The translations under genes were made by a program, and so were the position numbers. The notes beneath the pieces are model-generated. The model saw only the letters and a program-made list of their open reading frames with translations. It had not been told where the DNA came from and ran no database searches. DNA of 64,000 bases from JALYLC01 sp035696365 (lineage in GTDB: Bacteria; Actinomycetota; Thermoleophilia; Gaiellales; JALYLC01). Numbering within the stretch: the stretch's first letter is position 1; each line of letters starts with the position of its first letter. Of this stretch, positions 1 to 7,675 are shown piece after piece. The DNA is taken from positions 18,924 through 82,923 of the forward strand of contig DASRQS010000131.1 of assembly GCA_035696365.1 (NCBI GenBank). The letters run 5' to 3'.

Positions 1-79
1 GTCGGCCAGCCTCGCAGCGTCTGTGCCGGGGCTGCGGTGATCCAGGTGCCGATGGCTCGCGCAGATCCCGTAGGAACGT

Positions 80-108
80 TTGACCCTCGGCGGAGGCGTG
101 CGTAGCCT
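80..108 (+). promoter_or_regulatory. predicted sigma70-type promoter of the larA-like operon
   Basis: A -35 TTGACC at 80-85 and a -10 TAGCCT at 103-108 are separated by 17 bases, the optimal spacing. Transcription would begin near 115 and leave a leader of about 30 bases containing a GAGGAG ribosome site (133-138) before the ATG at 146. The first 79 bases show no supportable gene in any frame. Confidence 0.55.
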
Positions 109-145
109 GCGGGTGCCGGTCAGCCGAGAGACGAGGAGCCCAGGG

Positions 146-1564
146 ATGTCGCAGATGCATCGCGCCGTGATTCCGTACGAGTCGATCGACCCGCTGACGA
201 TCGGCGCGGCCGAGAACGACGAGCTCGTGTACCGGGACACGCTCGAGCTCGACATCCCTGAGGCCAATCTGCTGGCCGAGATCCGCCCGCACGAGCCCGA
301 GGCCCTGGCCGACGCGAGCGCCGCTGCGGCCCGCGCGCTCGAGCATCCGCACTCCGGGCCGCGCTTCAGCGAGCTGCTCGAGCGCGCCGCCAGCGTCGCG
401 ATCGTGATCGACAACCAGTTCCGGCCCACGCCGCAGTCGCGCATCCTGCCCGCCGTCTTCGACGCGCTCGAGGCCGCCGGCATCGACGACGCCGTGGTGG
501 TGTGCGCCAACGGCAAGGTCTTCCCGATGTCGGAGTCCGACACCGAGCAGAAGATCGGCAAGCACAACCTCGCGCGCATGGAGCGCATGGGCATCGCGTT
601 CTTCCAGAACGACCCGCAGAACGAGGACATGTACACGTTCATCGGCGTCTCCTCGCGCGGCACCCCCGTCTGGCTGCACAAGGAGGTCGCCAAGCGCGAC
701 CTCAAGATCACGATCGGCCAGGCGCAGTCGAACCACTGGGGCGCAGGCGGGGGCGGCAAGCTGATCCTGCCTGGCGTGACCTCCGACGAGACGGTGGAGT
801 CCAACCACTGCGCGTTCGTGCCCTCGCCGCAGACGCACTACGGCGCCTATCGCGGGCCGATGCGCTCCGACATCGACGAGGTCGCGACGATGTGCGGCCT
901 GCAGTGCACCATGAACGCACTGCTCGACACGCGCGGCCGCGTGATCGACATCATCTTCGGCAAGCACCCCGACGCGCACCGCGCCGCGATCGAGAAGTTC
1001 AACTCGATCTACGCCTACGAGCATCCCGGCGAGCAGGCCGACATCGCCATCTGCGGCGTGTTCGCACCCACCGACCACCTCTTCTTCCACACGGGGTGGG
1101 GGTGCATGTCGGCCGACTTCGTGCTCAAGGACGGCGGCGAGATCATCTACTGCAGCCCGTCGCCCGGCGTGCACACGGCGATCGGCGACTTCCCAGGGCT
1201 GGCGCTCATGGATCTGATGAAGCCCTACATGCCGCCCACGCCGGAGAACTACCAGCGCGTGCTGCGCGACATCCACACGCGCACGATCCAGATGTGGGCC
1301 GGCTGCATCTGGGTGCCGATCTACGAGGTCATGACGCGCAAGCGGCTGACGATGGTCACGCTGGAGGAGAACCTGGCGATGGCCGCCGACATCGGCATGG
1401 AGGCGACGACCTCGCTGGACGAGGCGTTTGCCGCTGCGCTCGCGCGCAAGGGCCCGGACGCCAAGGTCATCGTGCTGCCGTTCGCGCGCTACCAGTTGCC
1501 GCGCAACCTGATTCGCATGACCTCCGACGAGACGCCGCCGGTGGGCGCCGTCGCGGGTGCGTGA
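146..1564 (+). CDS. LarA-like nickel-pincer-nucleotide (NPN) dependent racemase/epimerase homologue
   Basis: A 472-residue member of the LarA (lactate racemase) superfamily, which uses a Ni-pincer nucleotide made by LarB, LarC and LarE. All three are encoded about 4 kb away on the other strand. ATG 146 is chosen over upstream starts because GAGGAG lies 7 bases before it and the domain begins soon after. DNQFRPTP (residues 89-96) matches the D-x-x-R-P-T-P segment. His197, Lys205 (GGGGK, the NPN-attachment position) and His221 match the LarA residues His174, Lys184 and His200. The TGxHRP segment carrying LarA His108 reads ANGKVFP here, so that catalytic His is missing. The substrate is probably another 2-hydroxy acid rather than lactate. 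The stop overlaps the next start (GTGA). Confidence 0.8.
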   Translation: MSQMHRAVIPYESIDPLTIGAAENDELVYRDTLELDIPEANLLAEIRPHEPEALADASAAAARALEHPHSGPRFSELLERAASVAIVIDNQFRPTPQSRILPAVFDALEAAGIDDAVVVCANGKVFPMSESDTEQKIGKHNLARMERMGIAFFQNDPQNEDMYTFIGVSSRGTPVWLHKEVAKRDLKITIGQAQSNHWGAGGGGKLILPGVTSDETVESNHCAFVPSPQTHYGAYRGPMRSDIDEVATMCGLQCTMNALLDTRGRVIDIIFGKHPDAHRAAIEKFNSIYAYEHPGEQADIAICGVFAPTDHLFFHTGWGCMSADFVLKDGGEIIYCSPSPGVHTAIGDFPGLALMDLMKPYMPPTPENYQRVLRDIHTRTIQMWAGCIWVPIYEVMTRKRLTMVTLEENLAMAADIGMEATTSLDEAFAAALARKGPDAKVIVLPFARYQLPRNLIRMTSDETPPVGAVAGA

Positions 1565-1824
1565 TCCGCGGCTCGACCACGATCGTCGAGATCCTCCGCC
1601 AGTTCCCCGAGGGAGAGGCGGCGGAGCTGATGCGCAAGCTCTACTGGCCGTGCGCGCACTGCGGCGGCGCGCTGCGCGAGCCGCTGACGATGGCGGCCGT
1701 GCGCCACCGCAATCCGCCGCGCGCGGTGCTGGAGGCCTTCCGCGCGCTCGAGCGCGGGGAGTTGGCCGACGAGCACATCGCGGCCGCGGGCGTCAAGGTC
1801 CCGCGCGCCGGGGGCTTCCGCTGA
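1561..1824 (+). CDS. small CxxC protein, DUF1858-like
   Basis: An 87-residue protein whose GTG start overlaps the larA-like stop as GTGA, so it is almost certainly co-translated. The N-terminus (TTIVEILRQFPEGEAAELM) followed by CAHCGG near residue 34 resembles DUF1858 domains, where a short helical unit ends in a CxxC pair that may bind a metal or act in redox. The rest is a helical, Arg-rich tail. Function is unknown. Its tight link to larA suggests an accessory role in that enzyme's metal or sulfur chemistry, which is inference. Confidence 0.6.
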   Translation: MIRGSTTIVEILRQFPEGEAAELMRKLYWPCAHCGGALREPLTMAAVRHRNPPRAVLEAFRALERGELADEHIAAAGVKVPRAGGFR

Positions 1825-1850
1825 GCGCGCCGCCCTGGCACCGCGAGATC

Positions 1851-2777
1851 GTGCCCTGGCCGCGGCGGCTGCGCGTGGGCTTCGGTGGCGAGACCGTCGC
1901 AGAGACGGGCAACGCCATCCTGCTGCGCCAGCACGGGTTCCTGCCGGTGTTCTGGCTGCCCGGCGCCGATGTGCGCCTCGACCTGCTGGAGCCGAGCGAC
2001 TGGACGACGGAGTCGCCCTATCGCGGCAGGGCGACCTACTGGCACCTGCGCGCGGGCGAGCGCGTGGCCGAGAGCTCCGTCTGGACGTATCCCGAGCCCC
2101 GCGATGGGTCGCCCGACACGCGCGGCTACTACTGCCTCGACTTCCACTCGATGGACGCCTGGTACGAGGAGGAGGAGCGGATCTACGTCCACGCCCGCGA
2201 TCCGTATCTGCGGGCCGACGCGAGGCGCTCCTCGCGTCACGTCACCGTGCAGGTCGCCGGCCTGGAGGTGGCCGACACGCGCCGGCCTGTCCTGCTCGAC
2301 GAGACCGGGCTGATCACGCGGTACTACCTCCCGCTCGCAGACGTGCGGCACGATCTGCTCGTCCCGTCGGACACGTTCACGGAATGCCCCTACAAGGGCC
2401 GCTGCGACTACTGGTCGGTGCGCGCCGGCGACGGGCTCGCACGGGACGCCGCCTGGCGCTACCAGCTGCCGCTGCCCGATGTGAGCGCGATCGCCGGGCA
2501 CGTCTGCTTCTGGCAGGAGCGCGAGGACACCGTGCTGCGCGTGGACGGCGAGGTCCTGCCCCGCCCCACCGGCGACCCCGGGGGCGACGGCGTCGAGGCG
2601 CTGCCGCCGTGGCGCGAACGCCACGTGATGCCGCGGCCGGCGAGCATGCGGGGCGTGCCGGCGGGTGAGCTGCAGCGCGACCGCGCGCGTCCGAACAACC
2701 GCGCGGAGGGCCCGCCGGACGGTGTCATGGACATGGCCCACGAACGTGCCGGCGGGCGCAGGTTGTGGCGCTACTAG
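1851..2777 (+). CDS. two-domain DUF427 protein
   Basis: About 308 residues with two DUF427 repeats. Both contain the family pattern 'VRV.(F/V)GGE.VADT(R)....L.E....YY.P..DVR.DLL.PSD..T.CPYKG...YWSV', once from about residue 8 and once from about 130. DUF427 proteins are small beta-rich proteins of unknown function common in Actinobacteria. The start is uncertain: GTG 1851 fits the first domain, but an unusual CTG at 1821 overlapping the previous stop is possible. A tail of about 50 residues rich in Arg and Pro follows the second domain. The stop TAG shares a CTAG with the stop of the convergent SRPBCC gene. Confidence 0.7.
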   Translation: MPWPRRLRVGFGGETVAETGNAILLRQHGFLPVFWLPGADVRLDLLEPSDWTTESPYRGRATYWHLRAGERVAESSVWTYPEPRDGSPDTRGYYCLDFHSMDAWYEEEERIYVHARDPYLRADARRSSRHVTVQVAGLEVADTRRPVLLDETGLITRYYLPLADVRHDLLVPSDTFTECPYKGRCDYWSVRAGDGLARDAAWRYQLPLPDVSAIAGHVCFWQEREDTVLRVDGEVLPRPTGDPGGDGVEALPPWRERHVMPRPASMRGVPAGELQRDRARPNNRAEGPPDGVMDMAHERAGGRRLWRY

Positions 2778-3265
2778 GCTCGCGCCGCGAGCTGCTCCGC
2801 GAGGCGATCGAGGCTCTGCGTCATGCCCTGGCTCATCCCGGTCGAGAACGCCGCGGCGCGGGCGCCGGTGGACACGAACTGCACGGTGCACGTCAGCCGC
2901 GTCCCGTCGTCCTCGCCGGCGAGCACGACGGTGTTGAGCGTCTCGGGCCAGTCGCCGCCCCAGGCCTCGGTGAAAACCAGGCGCTCGGGCGGCGAGACCT
3001 CCCGGTAGACGCCGTGCATGCTCAGCTCGGTCCCGTCCGGGCCGCGCCATGCGAAGCGCCACGCGCCTCCGGCGCGCAGATCGACGTCGCACACGGGCAT
3101 CGTCCAGCCGTCCGGGCCGAGCATCCAGTCCTTGATGCGAGCGGGGCTCGTCCAGGCGTCGAAGACGAGCGCGGGGGGCGCGGCGAAGAAGCGGGTGACC
3201 GCGAGCTCGCGGTCGCTGGGCGTCGAGAACGTCGTCGTCGTGGGCTCACCGTCCGCCGCCCTCAT
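2774..3265 (-). CDS. SRPBCC / AHSA1-like protein
   Basis: A 163-residue START/Bet v1-like (SRPBCC) protein of the activator-of-Hsp90-ATPase-homologue type. Typical features are 'RFFAAPPALVFDAWTSP' near residue 25, 'DLRAGGAWRF' near 62 and a C-terminal amphipathic helix (MTQSLDRLAEQL). These proteins form a hydrophobic cavity for small ligands. The ATG overlaps the stop of the upstream DUF427 gene (ATGA). The gene ends on a CTAG shared with the convergent DUF427 gene, leaving no room for a terminator between them. Confidence 0.85.
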   Translation of the reverse strand: MRAADGEPTTTTFSTPSDRELAVTRFFAAPPALVFDAWTSPARIKDWMLGPDGWTMPVCDVDLRAGGAWRFAWRGPDGTELSMHGVYREVSPPERLVFTEAWGGDWPETLNTVVLAGEDDGTRLTCTVQFVSTGARAAAFSTGMSQGMTQSLDRLAEQLAARA

Positions 3266-3897
3266 GACGTATCTCCCGCCGGTCGCTGTTCGATCTCGTG
3301 CACGAGCTCGTCGCGGAAGGCGAGCAGGCCCGCGATGCGCGGAAGCTGCGGGATCGTGAAGCGGTAGGTCCACGCCACGTCGGGGTGCAGCTCTCCTCCG
3401 ACGCGCGCCGAGAACCACACGGCACTGCCCGTGTACGGCGAGCTCGTGACCGTGTCGCTGGGCTCCAGCAGGTCGTGCCGGACGTCGGCCTGGGCGAAAT
3501 AGAAGCGCGCCGGCTCGTCGGTCTCGAACACTGCCGTCGGCCGTCTCGACTCGGCCAGGATCTCGCCGGCGACCAGGACGCGCACGTGGCGCGCGCTGGC
3601 GAGCGCGTCGACGCGGTGATACGGGCTGCGTGGCCCTCCGGCGAGCGGCTCGTCCTCCTCGAGGAACGTCTCGACATGCGCGTTGTCGAGCAGCGAGTAG
3701 CCTGGCGCTCCCTCGAGCGGCCGCCAGGCCGCCTCCGGCAGAGCGCCCCGCTCGATGTCCGCCTCCGGGAACGCGTAGGCCGGGGGCGCGCCGTCGCGCA
3801 GGGCGAGCAGGGCCGCGCGGGAGTCCGCGACGGTACGGCCGCCTGCGGCCAGCGCGCGCACGCGCCAGGTCACGGGTTCGAGCGACAGCTGCCTCAC
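3262..3897 (-). CDS. DUF427 domain protein
   Basis: A 211-residue paralogue of the DUF427 protein on the opposite strand (1851-2777). A degenerate first repeat is followed by a good second one (residues ~100-185: 'RHVRVLVAGEILAESRRP', 'FYFAQADVRHDLLEPSD', 'SSPYTG'). The GTG start at 3897 is supported by a TACCAT -10 (3910-3905) ending 7 bases before it, suggesting a leaderless mRNA. It is followed, with ATGA overlap, by the SRPBCC gene. Function unknown. Confidence 0.75.
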   Translation of the reverse strand: MRQLSLEPVTWRVRALAAGGRTVADSRAALLALRDGAPPAYAFPEADIERGALPEAAWRPLEGAPGYSLLDNAHVETFLEEDEPLAGGPRSPYHRVDALASARHVRVLVAGEILAESRRPTAVFETDEPARFYFAQADVRHDLLEPSDTVTSSPYTGSAVWFSARVGGELHPDVAWTYRFTIPQLPRIAGLLAFRDELVHEIEQRPAGDTS

Positions 3898-3904
3898 CGG
3901 CCCG

Positions 3905-3914
3905 ATGGTAGCCT
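3905..3914. promoter_or_regulatory. overlapping divergent -10 elements sharing one TA
   Basis: The ten bases ATGGTAGCCT contain TAGCCT reading right (3909-3914, 6 bases before ATG 3921) and TACCAT reading left (3910-3905, 7 bases before GTG 3897). The two -10 elements share the central TA. Both mRNAs would start at or very near the initiation codon. Only 23 bases separate the two coding regions. Confidence 0.5.
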
Positions 3915-3920
3915 CGCCCG

Positions 3921-4691
3921 ATGCCCGGAGTCATGGACAGCTTCCGTCTCGACGGCCACGTCGCCTGCGTGACCGGCACGACCCGCGGAATCGGGCAGAC
4001 GGCCGCGGTGGCGCTGGCCGAGGCCGGCTGCGACATCGTCCATCTCGACCGGCGCGATCCCGCCGAGACGAGAGAGCAGGTCGAGGCACTCGGACGCCGC
4101 AGCGCGCTCGTCGAACTCGACCTCGAGCAGGCCGACGCGGATGACTGCGAGCGCGCGATCCAATCCGCCGCCGCCGCGTTCGGGCGCCTCGACGTGCTCG
4201 TCAACTCCGCGGGCGTCGTCGCGCGCGGCACCGTCCTCGACGTGAGCATGGAAGAGGCGGAGCGCGTGCTGCACGTCAACCTGCACTGTGTCCTCGCTCT
4301 CTCGCGCGCGGCCGGCCGGGGCTTCGTGGAGCAGGGCAGCGGCGCGATCGTGAACGTCGCCTCGCTGCTGGCATTCCAGGGCGGCGTGCTCGTCTCCGCC
4401 TACGCGATCGCGAAGCACGGCGTGCTGGGGCTGACGCGCGCGCTCGCCAACGAGTGGGCGCCACACGGCGTGCGCGTCAACGCGCTGGCGCCGGGCTACA
4501 TCGCCACCGATTTCAACAGGCCGCTGCGCGACGACGCCCAGCGCTTCAAGGCGATCACCGACCGCATCCCCGCCGGCCGCTGGGGTTTGCCCGAGGATCT
4601 CGCCGGCGCCTTCGTCTACCTCTGCTCGCCGGCCAGCCGCTACGTGAACGGCGAGATCCTGACCGTCGACGGCGGCTGGATGGGCCGCTGA
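3921..4691 (+). CDS. SDR family oxidoreductase, KduD/gluconate dehydrogenase-like
   Basis: A 256-residue classical short-chain dehydrogenase. It has the nucleotide motif TGTTRGIG (residues ~14-21), VNSAG near 94-98 and the catalytic Tyr-Lys in SAYAIAKHG (~155-163). The ending 'NGEILTVDGGWMGR' is typical. The overall pattern (DFNRPLRDD, ITDRIPAGRWG) resembles 2-deoxy-D-gluconate 3-dehydrogenases. The substrate is unproven. ATG 3921 is preferred to ATG 3933 because the -10 is only 6 bases upstream. The stop overlaps the truncated VOC gene (TGATG). Confidence 0.85.
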   Translation: MPGVMDSFRLDGHVACVTGTTRGIGQTAAVALAEAGCDIVHLDRRDPAETREQVEALGRRSALVELDLEQADADDCERAIQSAAAAFGRLDVLVNSAGVVARGTVLDVSMEEAERVLHVNLHCVLALSRAAGRGFVEQGSGAIVNVASLLAFQGGVLVSAYAIAKHGVLGLTRALANEWAPHGVRVNALAPGYIATDFNRPLRDDAQRFKAITDRIPAGRWGLPEDLAGAFVYLCSPASRYVNGEILTVDGGWMGR

Positions 4692-4780
4692 TGCCCGTCA
4701 GGCGGATCGTCCCCGATATCCACTCGCAGGATCCCGGGGCGAGCCGCGCGTTCTACGTCGACGTGCTCGGCCTGGGGTAG
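4691..4780 (+). pseudogene. truncated VOC/glyoxalase-family remnant
   Basis: A 29-codon reading frame starts inside the SDR stop (TGATG). It encodes the first beta-alpha unit of a vicinal-oxygen-chelate protein ('IVPDIHSQDPGASRAFYVDV', then LGLG) and stops at TAG. Normal VOC proteins continue for about 100 more residues. No remainder is visible downstream, where an unrelated opposite-strand gene ends at 4789. The most likely reading is a VOC gene cut by deletion or rearrangement. Confidence 0.65.
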
Positions 4781-4788
4781 CGATGGAC

Positions 4789-5649
4789 TCAGCGAGAACG
4801 TCTGAGGGCGCCCACCGCTGCCGCGAGGGCATCCTCGTAGCGACCGCCGAAGCCGACGCGCGTGATCGCGTCGAAGCGGAAGTGCTCCTCGTCGAGCCAC
4901 GTGCCGAGTGGCGACACCTTCTGCAGCAGCACCCCGTCGTCGTCCATTCCGGCGATCCGGCCGATCCAGAAGGCCCCGGGCTCCATGTCCTGGCTCACGA
5001 GGTGAATCAGGGCGCTCGCTCCCTGCGCGGCCTGCAGGAGCCCGCGCACGTCGTCGAGCTCGATCGTCGGCGGGCCGCCCGCGAGCGGACGCGCTGCCAG
5101 CACCCTCGGCAGCAGCGAGCTGTCCGCCTCGACCGGCTCGATCTCCGCGACGGAGCCGAGCTTGAGCGCGCGGAAGCCGTCCGCCGATCCATGGCCGTCC
5201 ACGATCTGGATCAGCGCCCAGTGCGCGCCGACGCCGGCGACGTATCCCGTCATCTCGTGGTACTCGCCCCACCCGCGCACGTTCACGAGCGTCCTGCTCT
5301 CGGCGAGCCCTTGCAGATTCGCCGGGCTGTCGTCGTCCTCGTCTTCCTCGAGGGGGTACGAGTAGAGCTCGCTCATGTGCGCGGTCCCGGCGAGCGCGGT
5401 GTCGATCGCGAGCTCCATGATCTCGGGCGAGATGGATCCCGCGTGTAGACGGTCGCGCACGGGCTCGGCCTCGCCGAGATCGGCGATCCGAAGCCCGAGC
5501 TCCCGCAGCATCGCGGCTGCGGCTGAGCGGAGCTCGTTCTCGCCCGTCGCCGGTGCGAGCACGTGCACGAAGCCACCGCCGATGTCGCCGCCGGCCGGGT
5601 CGACGGGAACGACCTGCGCGAGACCGATCCAGACGTCCTTTCCGCTCAC
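4789..5649 (-). CDS. protein of unknown function downstream of larE
   Basis: About 286 residues; I do not recognise the family. The N-terminal half starts 'KDVWIGLAQVVP' and has 'GFVHVLAPATGENELR'. An acidic linker (LEEDEDDDSP) lies near residue 105. The C-terminal part 'FWIGRIAGMDDDGVLLQKVSP' looks like a small beta-barrel. No signal peptide or membrane segment is evident. The GTG start at 5649 is a best guess, 24 bases after the larE stop, with no clear ribosome site. Same strand and spacing suggest transcription with the lar genes. Confidence 0.5.
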   Translation of the reverse strand: MSGKDVWIGLAQVVPVDPAGGDIGGGFVHVLAPATGENELRSAAAAMLRELGLRIADLGEAEPVRDRLHAGSISPEIMELAIDTALAGTAHMSELYSYPLEEDEDDDSPANLQGLAESRTLVNVRGWGEYHEMTGYVAGVGAHWALIQIVDGHGSADGFRALKLGSVAEIEPVEADSSLLPRVLAARPLAGGPPTIELDDVRGLLQAAQGASALIHLVSQDMEPGAFWIGRIAGMDDDGVLLQKVSPLGTWLDEEHFRFDAITRVGFGGRYEDALAAAVGALRRSR

Positions 5650-5672
5650 CGGCGCCAGCCCAGGGTGCGCGG

Positions 5673-6500
5673 TCAGCCGCGCCGCGGCGACGACAGCCGG
5701 CCGACGAACGTGACGTTCAGGTTGCCCGACCTGAACGGATCCGTGTCGATGGCCGCGTGCGCGTAGCCGGCGCTGCGCACGGCCTCGCCGATGGCGCGCC
5801 GCAGCTCGGCGTCGGCCAGGGCGCGGGAGAGGTCCGGCTCCGGCAGCTCGAGCTTGCCGAGGTCGCCGTGGTGGCGGACGCGCAGCACCGAGAAGCCGAG
5901 CGCGCGCACCGCCTGCTCGGCGGCGTCGATGCGCGCGAGCGTGGCCGGGTCGACCGGCGTGCCGTAGGGCACGCGCGAGGCCAGGCACGGGCTCGCGGGC
6001 TTGGCGGCGCTGGGCACGCCGAGGGCGTGGGCGAGCGCGCGCACCTCCGCCTTGCCGAGCCCGGCCTCCAGCAGCGGATGGACGACGCCGTGCTCCCCGG
6101 CGGCGATCAGGCCGGGGCGCCAGTCGCCCTGATCGTCGGCATTCGCGCCCGAGGCGAGCGCCGCGTAACCGCGCTCCTGGGCGAGCGCCGCCAGCGAGTC
6201 GTAGAGCTCGCTCTTGCAGTGGTAGCAGCGGTCCGTGTCGTTCGCTCGATAGCCCGGGCGGGCGAGCTCGTCGGTCGTGATGACCTCGTGGGCGATGCCG
6301 ACCGCCTCGGCCACCGAGCGCGCGCCGGAGAGCTCACCGGCCGCAAGCGCAGGGGAGACCGCCGTGACGGCCAGCGCGCGGTCGCCCAGCGCACGCTGGG
6401 CGAGCGCAGCGACGAGCGAGGAGTCGACGCCGCCCGAGAGCGCCACAACGACGCTACCGAGCTCGCGCAGCCGCGCCTCGACCTGCTCCTGCGCGCTCAC
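5673..6500 (-). CDS. larE: LarE, ATP-dependent sacrificial sulfur transferase for NPN cofactor
   Basis: A 275-residue PP-loop protein. LarE adenylates the carboxyls of pyridinium-3,5-biscarboxylate mononucleotide and inserts sulfur to make the bisthiocarboxylate. SGGVDSS (residues 22-28) is the ATP-pyrophosphatase loop. RCYHCK has Cys92 and Cys95. Cys172 lies in SPCLASRVPYG, the segment that carries the sacrificial Cys of Lactiplantibacillus LarE. The GTG start overlaps the larC stop (GTGA). Together with larB and larC this provides a complete route to the nickel-pincer cofactor. Confidence 0.93.
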   Translation of the reverse strand: MSAQEQVEARLRELGSVVVALSGGVDSSLVAALAQRALGDRALAVTAVSPALAAGELSGARSVAEAVGIAHEVITTDELARPGYRANDTDRCYHCKSELYDSLAALAQERGYAALASGANADDQGDWRPGLIAAGEHGVVHPLLEAGLGKAEVRALAHALGVPSAAKPASPCLASRVPYGTPVDPATLARIDAAEQAVRALGFSVLRVRHHGDLGKLELPEPDLSRALADAELRRAIGEAVRSAGYAHAAIDTDPFRSGNLNVTFVGRLSSPRRG

Positions 6501-7675
6501 GCCCCGGCCTCCGCCGCAGCCAGCGCTGCGGCCCAGACGCTCTTCACCGGCCGGCCCAGGGCGGCGGCGGCGCGTGCGCAGTCGTCGTGCTCGGGCGAGA
6601 GGTTCACGACCTCGCCGTCGAGCAGGCCGAGCTTGACCCGCACGCTGTGCCCGTCGACGGTGACGTCGCGGAAACGGCGCTCCAGCTCGAGCCGCTGATG
6701 GCGCGACATGCGCACGCCGAGCGACGTCGTCTCGCGCAGGATCGCCTCGCCGACGGCGTGCGCGTCGTCGGGCCGCGCCATCGCCGACAGGACGACGCCC
6801 GGGCGTCCCTTCTTCATCAGCACGGGCGTCGTCCAGACGTCCAGGGCGCCGGCGGCGAAGGCGCGCGCGGCGGCGTCGGGGACGAGCTCGCCCGGCGTGT
6901 CGTCGAGGTTCGTCTCGATCACGATGACCTCGCCGCCCAGAGCCCCCGGCTCGCTGAGCTCGCCCACCAGGACGCGCACGATGTTGGGCACCTGCGGCAT
7001 GTCCCGGGTGCCGGCTCCGTAGCCCACGCCCTCGAGGGTCATCGGGGGGATGGCGCCGTAGCGCTCCACCGTTGCCGCGAAGAGCGCGGCCGCGGTCGGC
7101 GTGACGAGCTCGACGCCCAGATCGAGCGGGACGAGCGGCGCACCGCGCAGCAACTCGAGCGTGGCGGGCGCGGGCAGCGGCAGCCGGCCGTGCGAGGCCT
7201 CGACGAATCCGCGCGAGCACGGGACGGGCGAGCACTCGACGCGGTCGATGCCGAGCTCCTCGAGGGCGAGCGCGACGCCGCACACGTCCGCCAGCGCGTC
7301 GAGGCCGCCGACCTCGTGGAAGTGCACGAGCTCGGGCTCGCTGTCGTGCATGCGCGCCTCGGCCTCGGCCAGCAGGCGGAAGGCGTCGTGGGCGCGCCGC
7401 GCCGCGCGCTCCGGCAGGCGGGCCGCGTCGATCAGCTCGCGCATGTCTGCGAGGTGGCGATGGACGTGCTCCTCGTGGGGCATGAGCACCTCGACGCGGC
7501 GGGCGGAGATGCCGTGGCGCACCGCGCGCCCTACCTCCAGGTCGAGGCCCTCGACGCCCAGGGCACGCACGTGCTCGGCCATCCGCTCGGCGCCGGCGCC
7601 GGCGTCGATGAGGGCCGCCAGCAGCATGTCGCCGGCAGCTCCGCCGACGCAGTCGACGTAGGCCACGCGTGTCAC
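6497..7675 (-). CDS. larC: LarC, nickel insertion enzyme (single fused polypeptide)
   Basis: A 392-residue LarC, the CTP-dependent cyclometallase that inserts Ni into the pincer nucleotide. The N-terminal LarC1 part begins 'YVDCVGGAAGDMLLAALIDAG' and has HFHEVG near residue 122. The C-terminal LarC2 part includes 'ETNLDDTPGELV' and 'LMKKGRPGVVLS'. In Lactiplantibacillus plantarum the two parts are joined by programmed frameshifting; here one continuous frame encodes both. GTGA overlaps occur at both ends, with larB upstream and larE downstream. Confidence 0.93.
   Translation of the reverse strand: MTRVAYVDCVGGAAGDMLLAALIDAGAGAERMAEHVRALGVEGLDLEVGRAVRHGISARRVEVLMPHEEHVHRHLADMRELIDAARLPERAARRAHDAFRLLAEAEARMHDSEPELVHFHEVGGLDALADVCGVALALEELGIDRVECSPVPCSRGFVEASHGRLPLPAPATLELLRGAPLVPLDLGVELVTPTAAALFAATVERYGAIPPMTLEGVGYGAGTRDMPQVPNIVRVLVGELSEPGALGGEVIVIETNLDDTPGELVPDAAARAFAAGALDVWTTPVLMKKGRPGVVLSAMARPDDAHAVGEAILRETTSLGVRMSRHQRLELERRFRDVTVDGHSVRVKLGLLDGEVVNLSPEHDDCARAAAALGRPVKSVWAAALAAAEAGA

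Noticed and set aside
1..79. End of a gene entering from the left edge
   Set aside because: All three forward frames close within about 100 bases without a recognisable C-terminus, and no opposite-strand frame shows a recognisable family.
1641..3092. Long reading frames opposite real genes throughout the window
   Set aside because: They are Arg/Ala/Pro-rich shadows caused by high GC, lack family motifs and lie antisense or out of frame to genes with clear domains.
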